From the NCBI GenBank assembly GCA_903813345.2, contig CAIIXF020000005.1:35033375-35097374 (forward strand): a stretch of DNA of 64,000 bases, written 5' to 3'. The DNA comes from Owenia fusiformis. Its lineage: Eukaryota > Annelida > Polychaeta > Sabellida > Oweniidae. The translations under genes and the position numbers were made by a program. The notes beneath the pieces were generated by a model, which was not told the origin of the DNA, did not search any database, and saw only the letters and a list, made by a program, of their open reading frames with translations. Shown one piece after another: positions 34,070 to 45,798 of this stretch. The stretch's first letter is position 1; each line of letters begins with the position of its first letter.

Positions 34070-34075
34070 TTTATT
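34070..34075 (-). terminator. Polyadenylation signal AATAAA for the GPCR
   Basis: AATAAA on the minus strand lies about 38 bases after the GPCR stop codon, implying a very short 3' UTR. Confidence 0.5.
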
Positions 34076-34112
34076 CACCAATCGTCACATAGTTTCAGTG
34101 CTTCCCCATTGG

Positions 34113-35543
34113 TTATTTGTTGTTTTTTTCACGAGTTGTTTTTGGAACTGTTGTAGAAACAGTATCGTTACTAGTTGAAGTCGTAGACGGCAGGTACTTG
34201 GAATCGGCTCCACAGATCATCCTTGTTAACGTTACCCGGAACCCCTTTCTCACGGCGCAGTAGATGAAGAAGTTACACGATGAATTTATAACAGTCAAAA
34301 GACGGCCTATTGAAACCACGATTTCTAATACGATGATATAGTGATTTGTTTGTGTAAATGGCATTTCCCATGTTTGGCACATGGTCAATATAGCCATGAT
34401 CACTCCAGGAATGATACAAATAAGGAACATAGTGGCTACGATGATAAGCACCAGCGTGATGTTATTGTCGTTTGCCTTGTGCTCTTTGTCACCGCTCATT
34501 TCCACTCGTCGCTTGGTGGCGGCCCTCAATGAATGGACCAATAAGGCATTTAGTACAACTACCAAAATAACAGGCAGAAAATTGCGTATGATTGCGAAGA
34601 ACAAGACATTGTAGCCAAGTGAAAACGCTTTGTTTTTGAGAAGATCAGCTGGTACTTTTACATACATGGGTTCCAGAGTACATGGGTGTGTTGCTAGGAT
34701 GATATCGAGTTCAAGAAACTTAGTGACAGATATTCCAATGGCACAGACGCATATCGCTATCAACTCGATGATTGCGGACTTCACTGTGCAGAGAGTGGGA
34801 GCAAGAAAGGGGAATCTGATCGCGATAAAGCGGTCAATCGTCAGGCAGACAACCAACCAGGTACTGATCAGTCCAAAGATAATAAGAAATTGATTTGCAA
34901 TGAGTTGTCGCACCTTGATGAACGCCATCACAGTCGGATCTGTACGGTTTGTTAAGTTTGTGAAAAAGTATGCGATATAGAAGGGTTCAAACACTAAAAA
35001 CACTAAAAGATAAAGTAGGTCGGAAACTGCCATTGCGATTAGGAATATGATACTGGTGTTTTTACGTTTTTCCCGCGAAAGTACTATTATAGACAGAATA
35101 CTCCCGAATACGCCAGCAACGGCTACGATAGTACTGAGAATCAGTTGACAGGCAATAATCGTTTGTACCCGTGGCTTGTGAATATAACTGTAAAAATCAT
35201 AGTCCGGGTGGTAACAGTATGGATCTGGTCTCCTTGGTCTTCTCTTGGGTACAGCAATCGTTGAGTTAGGATTTGCTGGGTCGACAGTTGTAGAATTGTG
35301 ATTCGTAGAATTATAAGTAGCACTCGTAAAAATAGCTTGCTGTGAAGAGGTCCATGACGCTGTAGTTGATGTACTATTCAAGGAATCATAAGTTGTCAAT
35401 TGTTCGGTAGTCGTTCCTTCATTTGTTGTCGGTTGTATCGAGTCATTGCGAGTAGCCACTCCTTGTTCCAGTATGATCAACAGTATTAGCAGAAACACGC
35501 TAAATGTCTGCTTTCTCTTGGATGCGAATATCATCACCGTCAT
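34113..35543 (-). CDS. Class A (rhodopsin-like) GPCR, peptide-receptor type, 476 aa
   Basis: Probable neuropeptide-type receptor at the plasma membrane. A signal peptide (hydrophobic 14-26) precedes a Ser/Thr/Asn-rich ectodomain to about 125 with several N-x-S/T sites. Seven hydrophobic segments follow at about 130-155, 164-190, 213-236, 257-274, 312-336, 362-388 and 402-428. D175 (TM2), D237-R238-F (DRY variant) and N420-SSCNFFIY428 (TM7, as in FMRFamide-receptor-like proteins) are present. Oddities: position 1.50 is S148, 3.25 is Q213 rather than Cys, TM6 reads CIIP instead of CWxP, and 7.50 is Phe instead of Pro. ECL2 has C288 without its usual partner. The C-tail is Thr/Ser-rich. The coding region is one exon, and an acceptor TTTCATTTCAG lies 16 bases before ATG, implying a 5' UTR intron. 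Ligand unknown. Confidence 0.9.
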   Translation of the reverse strand: MTVMIFASKRKQTFSVFLLILLIILEQGVATRNDSIQPTTNEGTTTEQLTTYDSLNSTSTTASWTSSQQAIFTSATYNSTNHNSTTVDPANPNSTIAVPKRRPRRPDPYCYHPDYDFYSYIHKPRVQTIIACQLILSTIVAVAGVFGSILSIIVLSREKRKNTSIIFLIAMAVSDLLYLLVFLVFEPFYIAYFFTNLTNRTDPTVMAFIKVRQLIANQFLIIFGLISTWLVVCLTIDRFIAIRFPFLAPTLCTVKSAIIELIAICVCAIGISVTKFLELDIILATHPCTLEPMYVKVPADLLKNKAFSLGYNVLFFAIIRNFLPVILVVVLNALLVHSLRAATKRRVEMSGDKEHKANDNNITLVLIIVATMFLICIIPGVIMAILTMCQTWEMPFTQTNHYIIVLEIVVSIGRLLTVINSSCNFFIYCAVRKGFRVTLTRMICGADSKYLPSTTSTSNDTVSTTVPKTTREKNNK

Positions 35544-35558
35544 CGTTATTCTTCGGAT

Positions 35559-35570
35559 CTGAAATGAAAT
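35559..35570 (-). other. 3' splice acceptor of a 5' UTR intron of the GPCR gene
   Basis: On the minus strand, ATTTCATTTCAG ends at 35559, followed by ATCCGAAGAATAACG and the start ATG at 35543. The polypyrimidine-AG context suggests that a non-coding first exon and promoter lie at higher coordinates. Confidence 0.5.
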
Positions 35571-37860
35571 CGTGAAATCAAATATATACCCGTATGGATG
35601 TCAGTTACCTGTACTGAACATTGATATAATTGATGAATAAACTACTTTGCAAACTGTAAATGTTGGACAAGACATTGGTCTAAAACTATCAACTATGTTT
35701 ATATTATTTATTTTAATGAGTGGCAAATTAGATTTATTTCAAATGTCCAGATACGTGTAAAATATTCGCTACGACTTTTCTGAGAGATTGAATCTTTTTT
35801 GTAATAACCTGCATACGCATTTAAAATATTGGCTGAAAGCGTTAAAAACGTTTATATCAGGATCGTATTAAATATATACATTTTTATCACTATAAGAATA
35901 TTTTATCAATAATAACAATACTAACACATATTTATGGGATCACACATAAAAGAGTGTGGATTGAATCTTTAATCTAAAACCTGATGCAAACGAATTCATT
36001 TTATGACATTTAATCAAATACGTACATCATCAAACGTGCTTCCAAGGTATAAACTAGACCCAATGGTATCGCTCCCCTGGGTCCCCTGGGTCTGAAATCT
36101 AGAAACCGCATAAGAATTCCGCTGTTTCAGAGAGTCTAGAATATGAATGAATATTTAATCTAAAAAAAGAAATGCTATTATATAAAATACTGAGATAAAA
36201 CTGTTTAGATGATTTCGGTCTGCAGTAAATCCACTCAGTTGCGCCATATCACATACCTTTTTTATTTGAAGTCAATTGAAGTCAATTAATCCAATTATTG
36301 TAGTGTATCATGAAGCAGTTCGACAAAACAAATAAGTTTCAATTAAAAAGTAAACTCGGATTCCCAACCTCTCTTCTTCAATGGTTTTTAGCAATGGGGG
36401 ACTTCTTCAAATATCCCTAGAATCATTGCACATACTTTGTTATTATGTTGATTTGAAATAATCAACAATTATATCACGGCAATTTGAAGCAGTTTTGTAA
36501 TGAATTGTCTCGAGATGTGGCGAACACCGATAAACACCTTTAGTAAGTCGACGCAATTTATCACTTCATAGATACCTCGTCATCGTCAAGCCTTATCTTT
36601 CTTTGGTAGTCACAGATTATTTATCTACGTGCATTGACGTTATTTTCTTTGCCTACTAACAGATTGTTTTGTATAGACACGTACCTTCGCTTTTAAAACA
36701 TAACAATAACATTTTCTGCTTGTAACATATCCCAGAGATCTTAAGTACCATATAATTTAAAGATAAATATAAACGCAGTAATTATTTTTTATTTTATGAT
36801 CTATAGGCGTCTGCTTTGTTTTATTGTGCAAAATCTATAATTGTCGATTTTTATATATTGAAATGCAGAATAGTTTCCTGTGCATTTGTAGGCATTGTTA
36901 AGTGGAATATCGCTGTTCAATGATATAAGAATAATTAATCATTTCAATTTGGTTGAGGTCGTGTCTCTCAGGATGGATTGTCAAAGCACTGCCGTCGACA
37001 AATGCCGGGTCGTGTGTTTGTGTTGGCATCGGCCTGTCCATAATTCATCATGTCTACTGGTAGCAAAGTGCTTAATAAGTCCCAAATTTAGGCATCTGAA
37101 CAATTTTTAATTTGATTTTTGATCACATGATACGGACGTTGTTGTCATAAATTTGAACTTTGCGTTTTGCATTGCGTGCAATATAAATAAAATTGTGCTG
37201 AAAATTATTAATGAATTATTGCTCGGTGGAAAAATAATCTCGTCTCAAATGCATCATCTCACGATGATTAAGGGCATATAAGTAAGTAATCTATACAGTA
37301 TATCTTAATTTATAGAGATAAATGTCGCATTTCCATCAAAACAATATAAACACTATTTAATAAAACACCAATCTGTGCCATGCTTATAAAAGCATTTTGT
37401 CCTTTTGGGCATCTATATGCAAAGATGCACCTATATTTTCGAACAAAAGACTGCTACTTTCTAGCGTAATTAAACAATGTAATTATTATCCCAACGAACG
37501 AAGTTCAGTAGGGATATAGTGAAGCCCTCCGTCTGTCTGTCCGTCAGTCAGTCAGTCAGTCCGTCCGTCTGTCCGAAAGATAACTAGAATACTAGTAGAA
37601 AATGGCTGCCTAGAGCAGGAATTCGCCATTACTTAGAGTTATCTTAAAAGTATGGTAAAAATGACACGACAACGATCTAAACTATTGATTGAAGGGAAAA
37701 GTAGATGGTAAATATTACATTGTGACTGTACAGATTCATGATTTATATAGTGTTCGTTGAGATTTGCTACTCCGTGGAGTTGCCGTTTTCTAGTTATGCA
37801 TCTAGATACGAAATTACCCAAAACAACAGTGGTTCAGAGAAAAAAAATAGTTCTCACACA
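35571..37860. other. GPCR upstream region, non-coding
   Basis: No ORF here can be supported. It should include the GPCR 5' UTR intron and promoter. A simple repeat of GTCTGTCC/GTCAGTCAGTCA type lies at 37528-37574. Confidence 0.45.
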
Positions 37861-38849
37861 GGGTGAGCCAAAAAAAGTAACCTAAACAAATCTTAAACCT
37901 ATACCTCTCTCCAAAACGCAATATGTGAACATAATTTTTTTTCCATTTTCAAACAACTGAAGAGATAATAAATGCTAAATTTAGATTTGACATAGATATA
38001 AACGTTTTTTTAGCGTAAAATCAAAGCATAACCATTAACTTAAAAAATAAAAATAGTCGGTGCCGGGATCAGACTATAATTAAACTTCTTTTTAGTAAGT
38101 CACGTGACATTCTAAATTTAGAAATCTACGAAGAAATTTGGTTACCGGCGAACCTCTCAGCAATTTAATGAACAATCGTCAAAATAACATCTTTATCGTG
38201 AGTATTTCTACACAGTATTTGCTCCATTTGTTCATTATTGTATATTTTCTCATTAAAGCACAAAATATTACCAGGGACCCCGGGAACAACCTAAGATTGC
38301 GTTTCGGAGAGAGGCCTGACTTTAATTACCTAGTCATCCGGTACTGGTTTCAAGTCATATTTAGAACAATTGAATCTTGTTCAGTGTTCATTCTCTTAAG
38401 TTCTTTTGGTTTGTTTCCAATGAAATGATTTTTCAACATTGCATAACGTGTATACCAGTAGTCTGCAAAATATTCAAATCACCCAATATTAACTCCTAGA
38501 ATTTTACATTTTGGGGGTATTTTAAAGATAATGTGTTTATCAACAACCCCAGAAGCTGCATCACTGAAAAAAAGAGATTAGAAGGGAAATGAGAGCCATT
38601 GCACAAAATATATGTGAGCATGTACAAGTAGTCAGATAACTTCACCTGATCAGTTCAAATTTGCCTCCAAAGACAAGACTGACATTATGTTAAATGGCCA
38701 TAAAATCGTGACCATTTACAATAGACCACGGACATTTTATTGAATGAAAGATCATTTTACAAGGTTCAGTTTGCGAAATATGATTTCAAACCCATCCTAG
38801 ATTACCGAGTTATTAAGATTTGTTTGGGTTACCTTTTTTGGCTCACCCT
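37861..38849. mobile_element. 989-bp element with 36-bp TIRs
   Basis: It begins GGGTGAGCCAAAAAAAGTAA and ends in the reverse complement (TTACCTTTTTTGGCTCACCC), inverted over 36 bp with two mismatches. A 96-codon frame inside (38138-38428) shows no domain. Its right end is part of a tandem duplication. Confidence 0.75.
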
Positions 38850-39130
38850 CAGCAAAAAGCAAAATTATGTGTTGTTACTTTACATGAAAATAATGAATAT
38901 AAGAGTTTATGAAAAATGGCCATAAAATCGTGACCAGTTGCAATAGACCGTGTTTTATTGAATGAAAGATCATTTAACAATGTTCAGTTTGCGAAATATG
39001 ACATCAAACCCATCCTATATTATTGAGTTATTAAGATTTGTTTGGGTTATCTTTTTGGCTCATTCTCAGCAAAAAGCAAAATTATGTGTTGTTACTTTAT
39101 ATGAAAATAATGAATATAAGAGTTTATAAA
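38693..39130 (+). repeat. Tandem duplication, period 222 bp
   Basis: AATGGCCATAAAATCGTGACC starts both units (38693 and 38915), and similarity continues through TTCAGTTTGCGAAATATGA and TATGAAAATAATGAATATAAG. The second unit carries a decayed copy of the right TIR of the 37861-38849 element. Confidence 0.85.
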
Positions 39131-39671
39131 ACACATGGTGTTCTGACGACATTCATGATTTATATTGATTATAGCTCAAAATGTATTCATAAATGCATAG
39201 TTTATGGGAGTTTTATTTTGATCATCAGATTTTTTAAATATCTCCTGGTGTTGCACTAAGTACTTTAGAACATTATATGATGCGAATTAACCTCATGAAA
39301 ATTCTTGGTGATGCTGACATTGTGATCGGGAAAAAAGACAATCACCATAAAGTTTACTGAATTGAAAATAAAAAGTTGGAATTAGAAAAGGTTTGCACCC
39401 TGCTCATGAACACTCAAAGTTGTCAAGGAATTCAATATTACGTAGAAAATTTTATAAAGTACAATGTTTATCAATATATCAGAAATAATTGATATAAATC
39501 GGCCGTCATGATTGTTTCTTGTGGCGTTTTCTACTTTCAACTCCGTTGATGACGCAATTGATGATGTATTATGCATGGCCGCTGGAAGCGATAAAATAAT
39601 GTTGATGTATTTTTATGATTATACACGGTTAATACCCGGACACGTCTGAAAAACAACAAGCAAGTCGCTGA

Positions 39672-39823
39672 GTAAAGCCTGTCACATGGCACGGCAAAAA
39701 AATCGATGAAGAAAATCTACATCGTACTTTTTATCCCTGCTTTTTATGCTTCAGATTTTTCTCGATTTTGGTAAGCTACGACTGCAGTACGGTTGCCGTA
39801 GATCAAATGTGACTTAGGCATAA
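39672..39823. mobile_element. ~147-bp MITE related to the GTCACAT/ATGTGAC family
   Basis: AAGCCTGTCACAT at the left and ATGTGACTTAGGCA at the right are imperfect inverted ends. TAA directly precedes the left end (39673-39675) and follows the right (39821-39823), consistent with a 3-bp target duplication of Harbinger type. The right end resembles the 20101-20246 MITE. Confidence 0.5.
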
Positions 39824-40708
39824 GACCTACTGATGTCATCACTTGGTAATTGGTATACATAGAGATAGACATAGAAACAGATAGACATATAAAAGAACGT
39901 TGCTTTCATATCGATGAATGATTAATCATTATCTGGAGGGTAACAAACAATGAAATTATCAATCCTGCCCCAAAGTACCCAATTACGATGTCATATATCA
40001 GAAACCATTCGGAATGTATGCAATTAATATAAAAAGTGAATGAAAAATGAGAAATATATTTGTTTTTATTCAAATGCCAAATATATTTTAAATAATGCCA
40101 AGCCAAGAAATACTCGTACCAAATAGACATATACCTTTATAATTGTTTTTGATAATAGGTTAAGTATTTTCGAGAGATTCTATTAGAACAAAATGCACCA
40201 GGAAAAACCTATTATGTAATCGGGTCTTACTCGGCAATACGTTGGTTTACAGCAGGTCTGTATATGCCCCGTGTAGTGATTATGAAGCGGCAAACACCTG
40301 CGTTGTCTCATCATCGTTTTGATATATCCTGAAGGAAAAACAAGCTGCTCTATCCAGTTGGTTTTTTGATTAATAAAACATAATATCCACCATAATTAGA
40401 CTATAACCATCAATCCAGTAGATTCTGGGGAATATGCTATTCCTGAGGACTGTAATATCATTGTGTTCGTTATCCTCGCTTCAAATCGACACGCTCTTGT
40501 CAGTGTTGAGAAATAGCCCCACGTATAATTAACTTTTGCCCGTTCATCAATATATAATGATAATGATACATACACGTTTTGCTTTGTTGAGAAACAATGA
40601 AATATCATACCGAAATCATAATGGTTGTTCAGTAAGAATATGAATAATTGCCCTTTCATTTCATCAAAATTTCACTCGACAGCATTTCAAAATAGTAACG
40701 CCATATAT
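39824..40708. other. Intergenic, no gene recognised
   Basis: AT-rich. Short ORFs only, none with a recognisable domain. Confidence 0.45.
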
Positions 40709-40880
40709 ATCGATGTTGAATTACGCTGCATTTGAAAAACAGTCAAAGGTCAACATTAAATTCAACGCTCAAATGAGGGTACGTTTCCATCGTATCGATG
40801 TTGAATTACGCTGCATTTGAAAAACAGTCAAAAAGCAACATTAAATTCAACGCTCAAATGAGGGTATGTTTCCATCGTAC
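40709..40880 (+). repeat. Tandem duplication, ~85-bp unit, two copies
   Basis: ATCGATGTTGAATTACGCTG to GTTTCCATCG occurs at 40709-40793 and 40794-40880 with a few substitutions. Confidence 0.9.
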
Positions 40881-41746
40881 TTATAAATCGTTGCGTTTCT
40901 AATTAGAATGAATGGTAGACGTGATATAGATATAAATAAATACAGAGTGGCAGAAAATAATGCAGCCCTTCACAATCTTTTTCAAATGCTATTTTGCATT
41001 GTTAAATAGCTCCCTCGCACATTTTTTAATATTTTGGCAAAACGTTATAACTTTAACTTTATTGGACAAACCAAATGTGCAATATCCCACCAATCATAAT
41101 TCACTCCGCACTTACTTATCGTACATATTTTTCGAAATCTATAGATTTTACTACCCTGCTCCAAAAGTTTAGCAGCCTGAAGACCCACTTTGAACCACCT
41201 CATCAAAGCCAGGTCATATTTGGCGGCTTTTAAGCATCAAACTTGTCATTTTCCGAACAATTAAATTACGAACTAGGCAGGGTTTGGTATTATATAAAGT
41301 GAAAACCTCCGAATGCCAAACTTATGAAGGAGAGTGTATGACCGAATGAATTCATTTACCGTTTTTGTTTTGGCAGATTTCAGGCATTGTGGGATACAGT
41401 CTCTACAATCCATTGGAATAGAGACTCTCACAAGCTCTAGATGAGGAGAGTGAGATTTTGTTAAATCAGAATTGATTTCAGTGCTATTCAAGTTTCTAAT
41501 GTCTATGCATAGCATGTTGTCGGTTTAAGGGGTCGTTTACCATGGTAGTCTTATCAGAATCACTAAATCACTCTTATTCCAATCCCGATTAGTAAATGTT
41601 TATTCGTTGGTAAAAATCTGACTCTAATTCAGAGAATAGATAAATCTTACAGTGTAAATGTGGAAGATTAATTAATTGAACGATCGACTCGTCAATTTTC
41701 AAAGGTCGGCTTCAACACCCCATTCACATTTGTCATACGGCGGTCG
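40881..41746. repeat. Intergenic; isolated TACACTCCCC-family terminus
   Basis: No gene is seen. At 41311-41338 GAATGCCAAACTTATGAAGG-AGAGTGTA matches the right end of the 28739-29609 element. Confidence 0.5.
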
Positions 41747-42122
41747 TAAGGTATTTTTTCCTTATTTCACACGTTGTAGGTAGAATCCCGACGACGTTTA
41801 TTCTCACAAACGTGTATCAGTATCATATGTTTTAGAAAATGCACATGTTTGCGAAAAAATAGCTCAGAAGACAACAGAATCGTCGATTTAATTCCTCACT
41901 TAAGTTACATAAACGGTATGGGTTAAAAGTGCAGATCTTAATTGTTTTTCAAAAAACCGTTTATGTAACTTAAGTGAGGCATTAAATCGACGATGCTGTT
42001 GTCTTGTGAACTATGTGTTCGCAAATATGAGCATTTTCTTAAACATATGATACTGATATACGTTTGTGATAAAAATGTCGTGGGAATTCTGCCTACAACG
42101 TGTAAAATAAAGAAAAAAGAAA
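41747..42122. mobile_element. Foldback element, ~165-bp arms, ~37-bp loop
   Basis: Bases about 41752-41920 and 41957-42122 are inverted with scattered mismatches: ACACGTTGTAGG / CCTACAACGTGT, CATATGTTTTAGAAAATG / CATTTTCTTAAACATATG, AAACGG / CCGTTT at the loop. No coding capacity. Ends are blurred in A/T-rich flank. Confidence 0.85.
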
Positions 42123-43663
42123 AATCGCACCTTCGATGTTCCGACATTCTGTTACCGAAACGAACTGTTTCGGTAACCAGCGTAATCGAGTGGATCACCA
42201 GTGTAAGAGACGTACTGAAGTAATGTTCACAATGAATGATACAACCGATCTCTTTCTTTGATAAACAACCTTACCGGTATTTTGAATTTTATTAATATTC
42301 GCATGCTGGTAAATCGCTGTTGTATGACACATTGCAAACAACCCCACTAGATACAAATATTAACAGAGGGAAATTGGAGAATAAAATGAACAACAATTTA
42401 CAAGACGTATTACTTGAAAACAGTAAGTCATTTTTTAGTCAATATTCTCTGATTGCCAACGACGCTATTAAATACACTCCCGCCAATAAGCATCTATGAC
42501 CAAATAAAACTTACAGTTGAAAAATAAAAAGTCATATAAAAATAGGAAATGTATTTTTAATCGATTTCTTGTACCTTATCAGCCAAGCTTATGTGATGCT
42601 TTTGGGACAAGTATTGGTATAAGATAAATAAAATAGTCAAAACAGACAACGCTTTTAGTTTAAATGTGCAGGAGCCGGAAATCGGGAATAATTCCTTAGA
42701 AAAACTCCAAAATAAATCGTTGGTGCCTCAAACCTGCCCCGAGCAATGGCTATGAACTGAACTTACTTTTGTCAAAATACCAGAGCCTAAAAAATCACTC
42801 ACCTGGATATCGACGAAAGAAGTTTCGGTTTCGTTCGACTGCGAGCAAAATTGAAGCGGAGCTAAACGGTTTTCGCTTGTCGTAAAATTGACCTCCTTTC
42901 AAAACGCCATCTGGCGAATGGATTATTATTTTCGTGTCATATGATTCGTTGTTTTGCGTCACGTGACCTACCTTTAGACCTTTTGCCACCTATCGTTAAT
43001 TAATCGAATTAAAATTAAAATTTTCGATCCAAGAAGAAAATTTGCACAAAAAATATAAACTCCGCTTGACATAATCCTTGTCACTCTTCTTGATGAGATA
43101 CATCGGGACTTCGGATTCATAGCCATTCAAACAAGCCACAATAAGTATGTAAGCTTATATTAGTTGTTCAACATGTTCAATTGTGTTAATATTTCCGGGC
43201 ACTCGACCTTTAATCCTACAATTTTCAAAGAACACAGCAGAAAAAGCCACTCAACTCCGTCTTTTAAGTAAACTCGTGCACTTCGGCTTCATTTTTGATA
43301 CCCACGAAAGATGGAATTTGTGAGCAGTTATAGGCCTACGTATTTTTCAATGGTACGCTATATAGATTTATGTAATTAACCCTCCTCGTATCTGCCATTA
43401 GGAAAATTGCATTTGCATATCTAGTAGTACAATGGTATGATATGACTTGATTTGATATGATACAATATTTCAAATGTCAAACTGTGCAAATGCAACATAA
43501 GTTTTAAAGGTATTTGATATTTTTCAATAATGCAGTTTGATTCTATAGTTGATGGTTACATTGAATTTTAGGCTATGGGATCGGAATATGTCCAATGATA
43601 TGCAAACTGCTCAATAAACACTGCCATCTTTTGTACGAATTACATGAATAAGTCAACCCTATT
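42123..43663. other. Intergenic, no gene recognised
   Basis: AT-rich, no supported ORF. It abuts the outer end of the DIRS-like element. Confidence 0.45.
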
Positions 43664-43741
43664 TTCTTATCATTCCCCGCACTTGCTCTTACAAACTGAA
43701 CAAAATAATCATTTATTTAGCAATGGCTGCGTATGCCGAGA
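43664..43741 (-). repeat. DIRS split direct repeat B2 (element 3' end)
   Basis: 78 bp identical by eye to B1. It marks the 3' terminus of the element on the minus strand. Confidence 0.9.
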
Positions 43742-44026
43742 GTAACGTTTATTGATGTCTATGTGGGTACAATGAAATTTTGGTTATATCGTGGTTAGCT
43801 ATGTGGTCCCAGAGACCGTGTTAACGTCTGAAATGCCTCTGACTCAACTTCGGCCTACCAACCTGAAAAAACCCTTTATAGGGAAACATGCAGGTGGTTC
43901 ACCCGCCTGAATGAAGCAGAGTCACTCTGTAAAACAGAGCGTGGGATTTAGAACTTGGCAGAAAGACGTGTTAACCCGGGGTGTCAACTTTCAATCCCGT
44001 TAAAACCTGAATAATGTTCATTGGTG

Positions 44027-44190
44027 CAGCCCCAGAAGGCTTCGTATGATACAGCCCCAGAAGGCTCAGCCCCAGAAGGCTTCATCTGATACAGCCCCAG
44101 AAGGCTCAGCCCCAGAAGGCTTTATAATACAGTCCAAGAAGGCTCGGCCACAGAAGGCTTCATCTGATACAGCCCCAGAAGGCTTCGTCT
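44027..44190. repeat. Tandem CAGCCCCAGAAGGCT repeats inside the DIRS element
   Basis: Roughly eight or nine copies of a 15-bp unit are separated by TTCATCTGATA-type spacers. They lie between A2 and B2 in the element's 3' non-coding spacer, with degenerate units to about 44250. Confidence 0.88.
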
Positions 44191-44369
44191 ATAACCCATA
44201 AGGCATTACTGTCCAGAATGGATTGTTCTTTGTGCTGCCCCTGAAGGCCATGTTCTCTGAAAATAAACTATAAACGTGTTATTTCATGATATAAGAGCCA
44301 TTTCGTATATTCTATTTTAAAATGTATAACATCTTTATTAATTTTAACTATTGTACAATTTTTGTGGCT

Positions 44370-44651
44370 GAAATTTAGGTGTTACTCGTGTAGGCAAAAA
44401 GCCGAGAATGACTACCTTAGTTTCATACTACCCTTTGTTCAAAATACTACTTTTCTATTGGCTACTACTTTACACTCAGAATCTAACCTCGTTCTATTTC
44501 AGCAACTGCTAACAAAATGATCAGAAAATTATTTTCAATCTCATTCATACTTCAAAACGATAGAAAATATAATTTCTTATCATTCCCCGCACTTGCTCTT
44601 ACAAACTGAACAAAATAATCATTTATTTAGCAATGGCTGCGTATGCCGAGA
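44370..44651 (-). repeat. DIRS repeats B1 (44574-44651) and A2 (44370-44575)
   Basis: B1 and A2 abut with an overlap of about two bases, the junction expected from a circular DIRS intermediate. B1 matches B2 at 43664-43741, and A2 matches A1. Confidence 0.9.
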
Positions 44652-44678
44652 ATTAAAAGTATGCTGATGTATATGTGA

Positions 44679-45703
44679 TTAAATCCCTAAGTTTAAAGTT
44701 ACTGACATTCTTTCTTTTAAATGACTTTCTACATATCCGTCTTTTGCACATTCTGATTTCCATCGACCATGTGACTTGAATACTCTATCAGGTATACCAA
44801 ACCTTGCGGCTGCCGTAGCCCCTCCAGCTCTCAAACTATGAGTACCAAACTTTTCCGAGTCAAAACCTATGTTTTTGATGGCATTTATAACCATAGCCCT
44901 GCAAGCCGAATAGCTCAGTTTTGAGTTTGTGTTTCTAAGAACATAACCATTTGACTTGCATGTCAATGCTCTAAATATATATTCTTCTGAATCTTGTTTG
45001 ATTTTTGCCATTTCAAAATACCTTTGTAACCATGTATATGGACAGAGCTTGTTACAAGTTTTTGCAATAATAACACTGTTACCGTTTCTATATACATCTG
45101 TCTTAGATTTTTCTACAAATATATCTATATGTGTTTGTTTGAATTGTATGTCCTTTGATCTTAGCCTAGAAATGTCATCATATCTGAAGAAACCTGCATA
45201 CGCTAATATCATGAATGTAATTGTTCTTAATGATTTAAGGTTAATGTATGAATTGTCCGAATTGTCTACAATTTTTTCTAACATTTCTGGAGTAATTGGT
45301 TGTTTTTTGACTGTCCCTTGACCAAGAGATCTTTTAGCTGATTCTATTAGTTTATTTATCATTATGTTATCGCATGGATTTGGTAAACATGCCGTTTCAT
45401 GTGCCCATGCTATGGCGTATTTTGCATTGTTCACTATACTAACTGTCACTGCATTTTGAATCAAGCTGAGTAAATACAATGCTACGTGAATAGTTTTTGC
45501 TGGTAAATATTTTACATTTTCAAATGTGTTACACCATTTTTTTAAATTACTGAAATAAGCAGTATAAGATCTGACCGTAGAATCCTCCTTGGACTTTAAT
45601 AGTTGGCGTGGCAGTTCATCGAAGAGGATTTGAAGCTTTGGTTCTGTAATGTCCTTTTGTAATTCTGACCATTGTTCTGTCTTCGTTATTTCGTCGAATA
45701 CAC
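44679..45703 (-). CDS. DIRS tyrosine recombinase (integration enzyme)
   Basis: The enzyme inserts the circular DNA copy by site-specific recombination in place of a DDE integrase. The C-terminal 266 residues contain the catalytic set: R in FFRYDD, HSLR (HxxR), H in SHGRW, and Y in KDGYV. Open coding continues upstream of the first in-frame start-like codon (45479) to 45703 without a stop, adding about 75 residues (FDEITKTEQWSEL..., YTAYFSNLKKW) that look like the N-terminal DNA-binding region. No Met opens that region. A TTTCAG acceptor ends exactly at 45704, and splicing from a donor at 45827 would join it in frame to the RT/RNase H protein. Confidence 0.9.
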
Positions 45704-45798
45704 CTGAAACATATTACATTACAAGGCAAATATATGCATTCTATACCAGAACCTTGTTGGCTGACGAACCCTGCGATTCATTTACATTAATTTTTTCA

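Noticed and set aside
21511-35543. Peptide precursor and GPCR as a ligand-receptor pair
   Set aside because: Proximity is the only link. They are on opposite strands, separated by repeats, and nothing in sequence indicates pairing.
38138-38428. 96-codon ORF inside the 37861-38849 TIR element, considered as a transposase
   Set aside because: Too short, hydrophobic, and without DDE or DNA-binding motifs.
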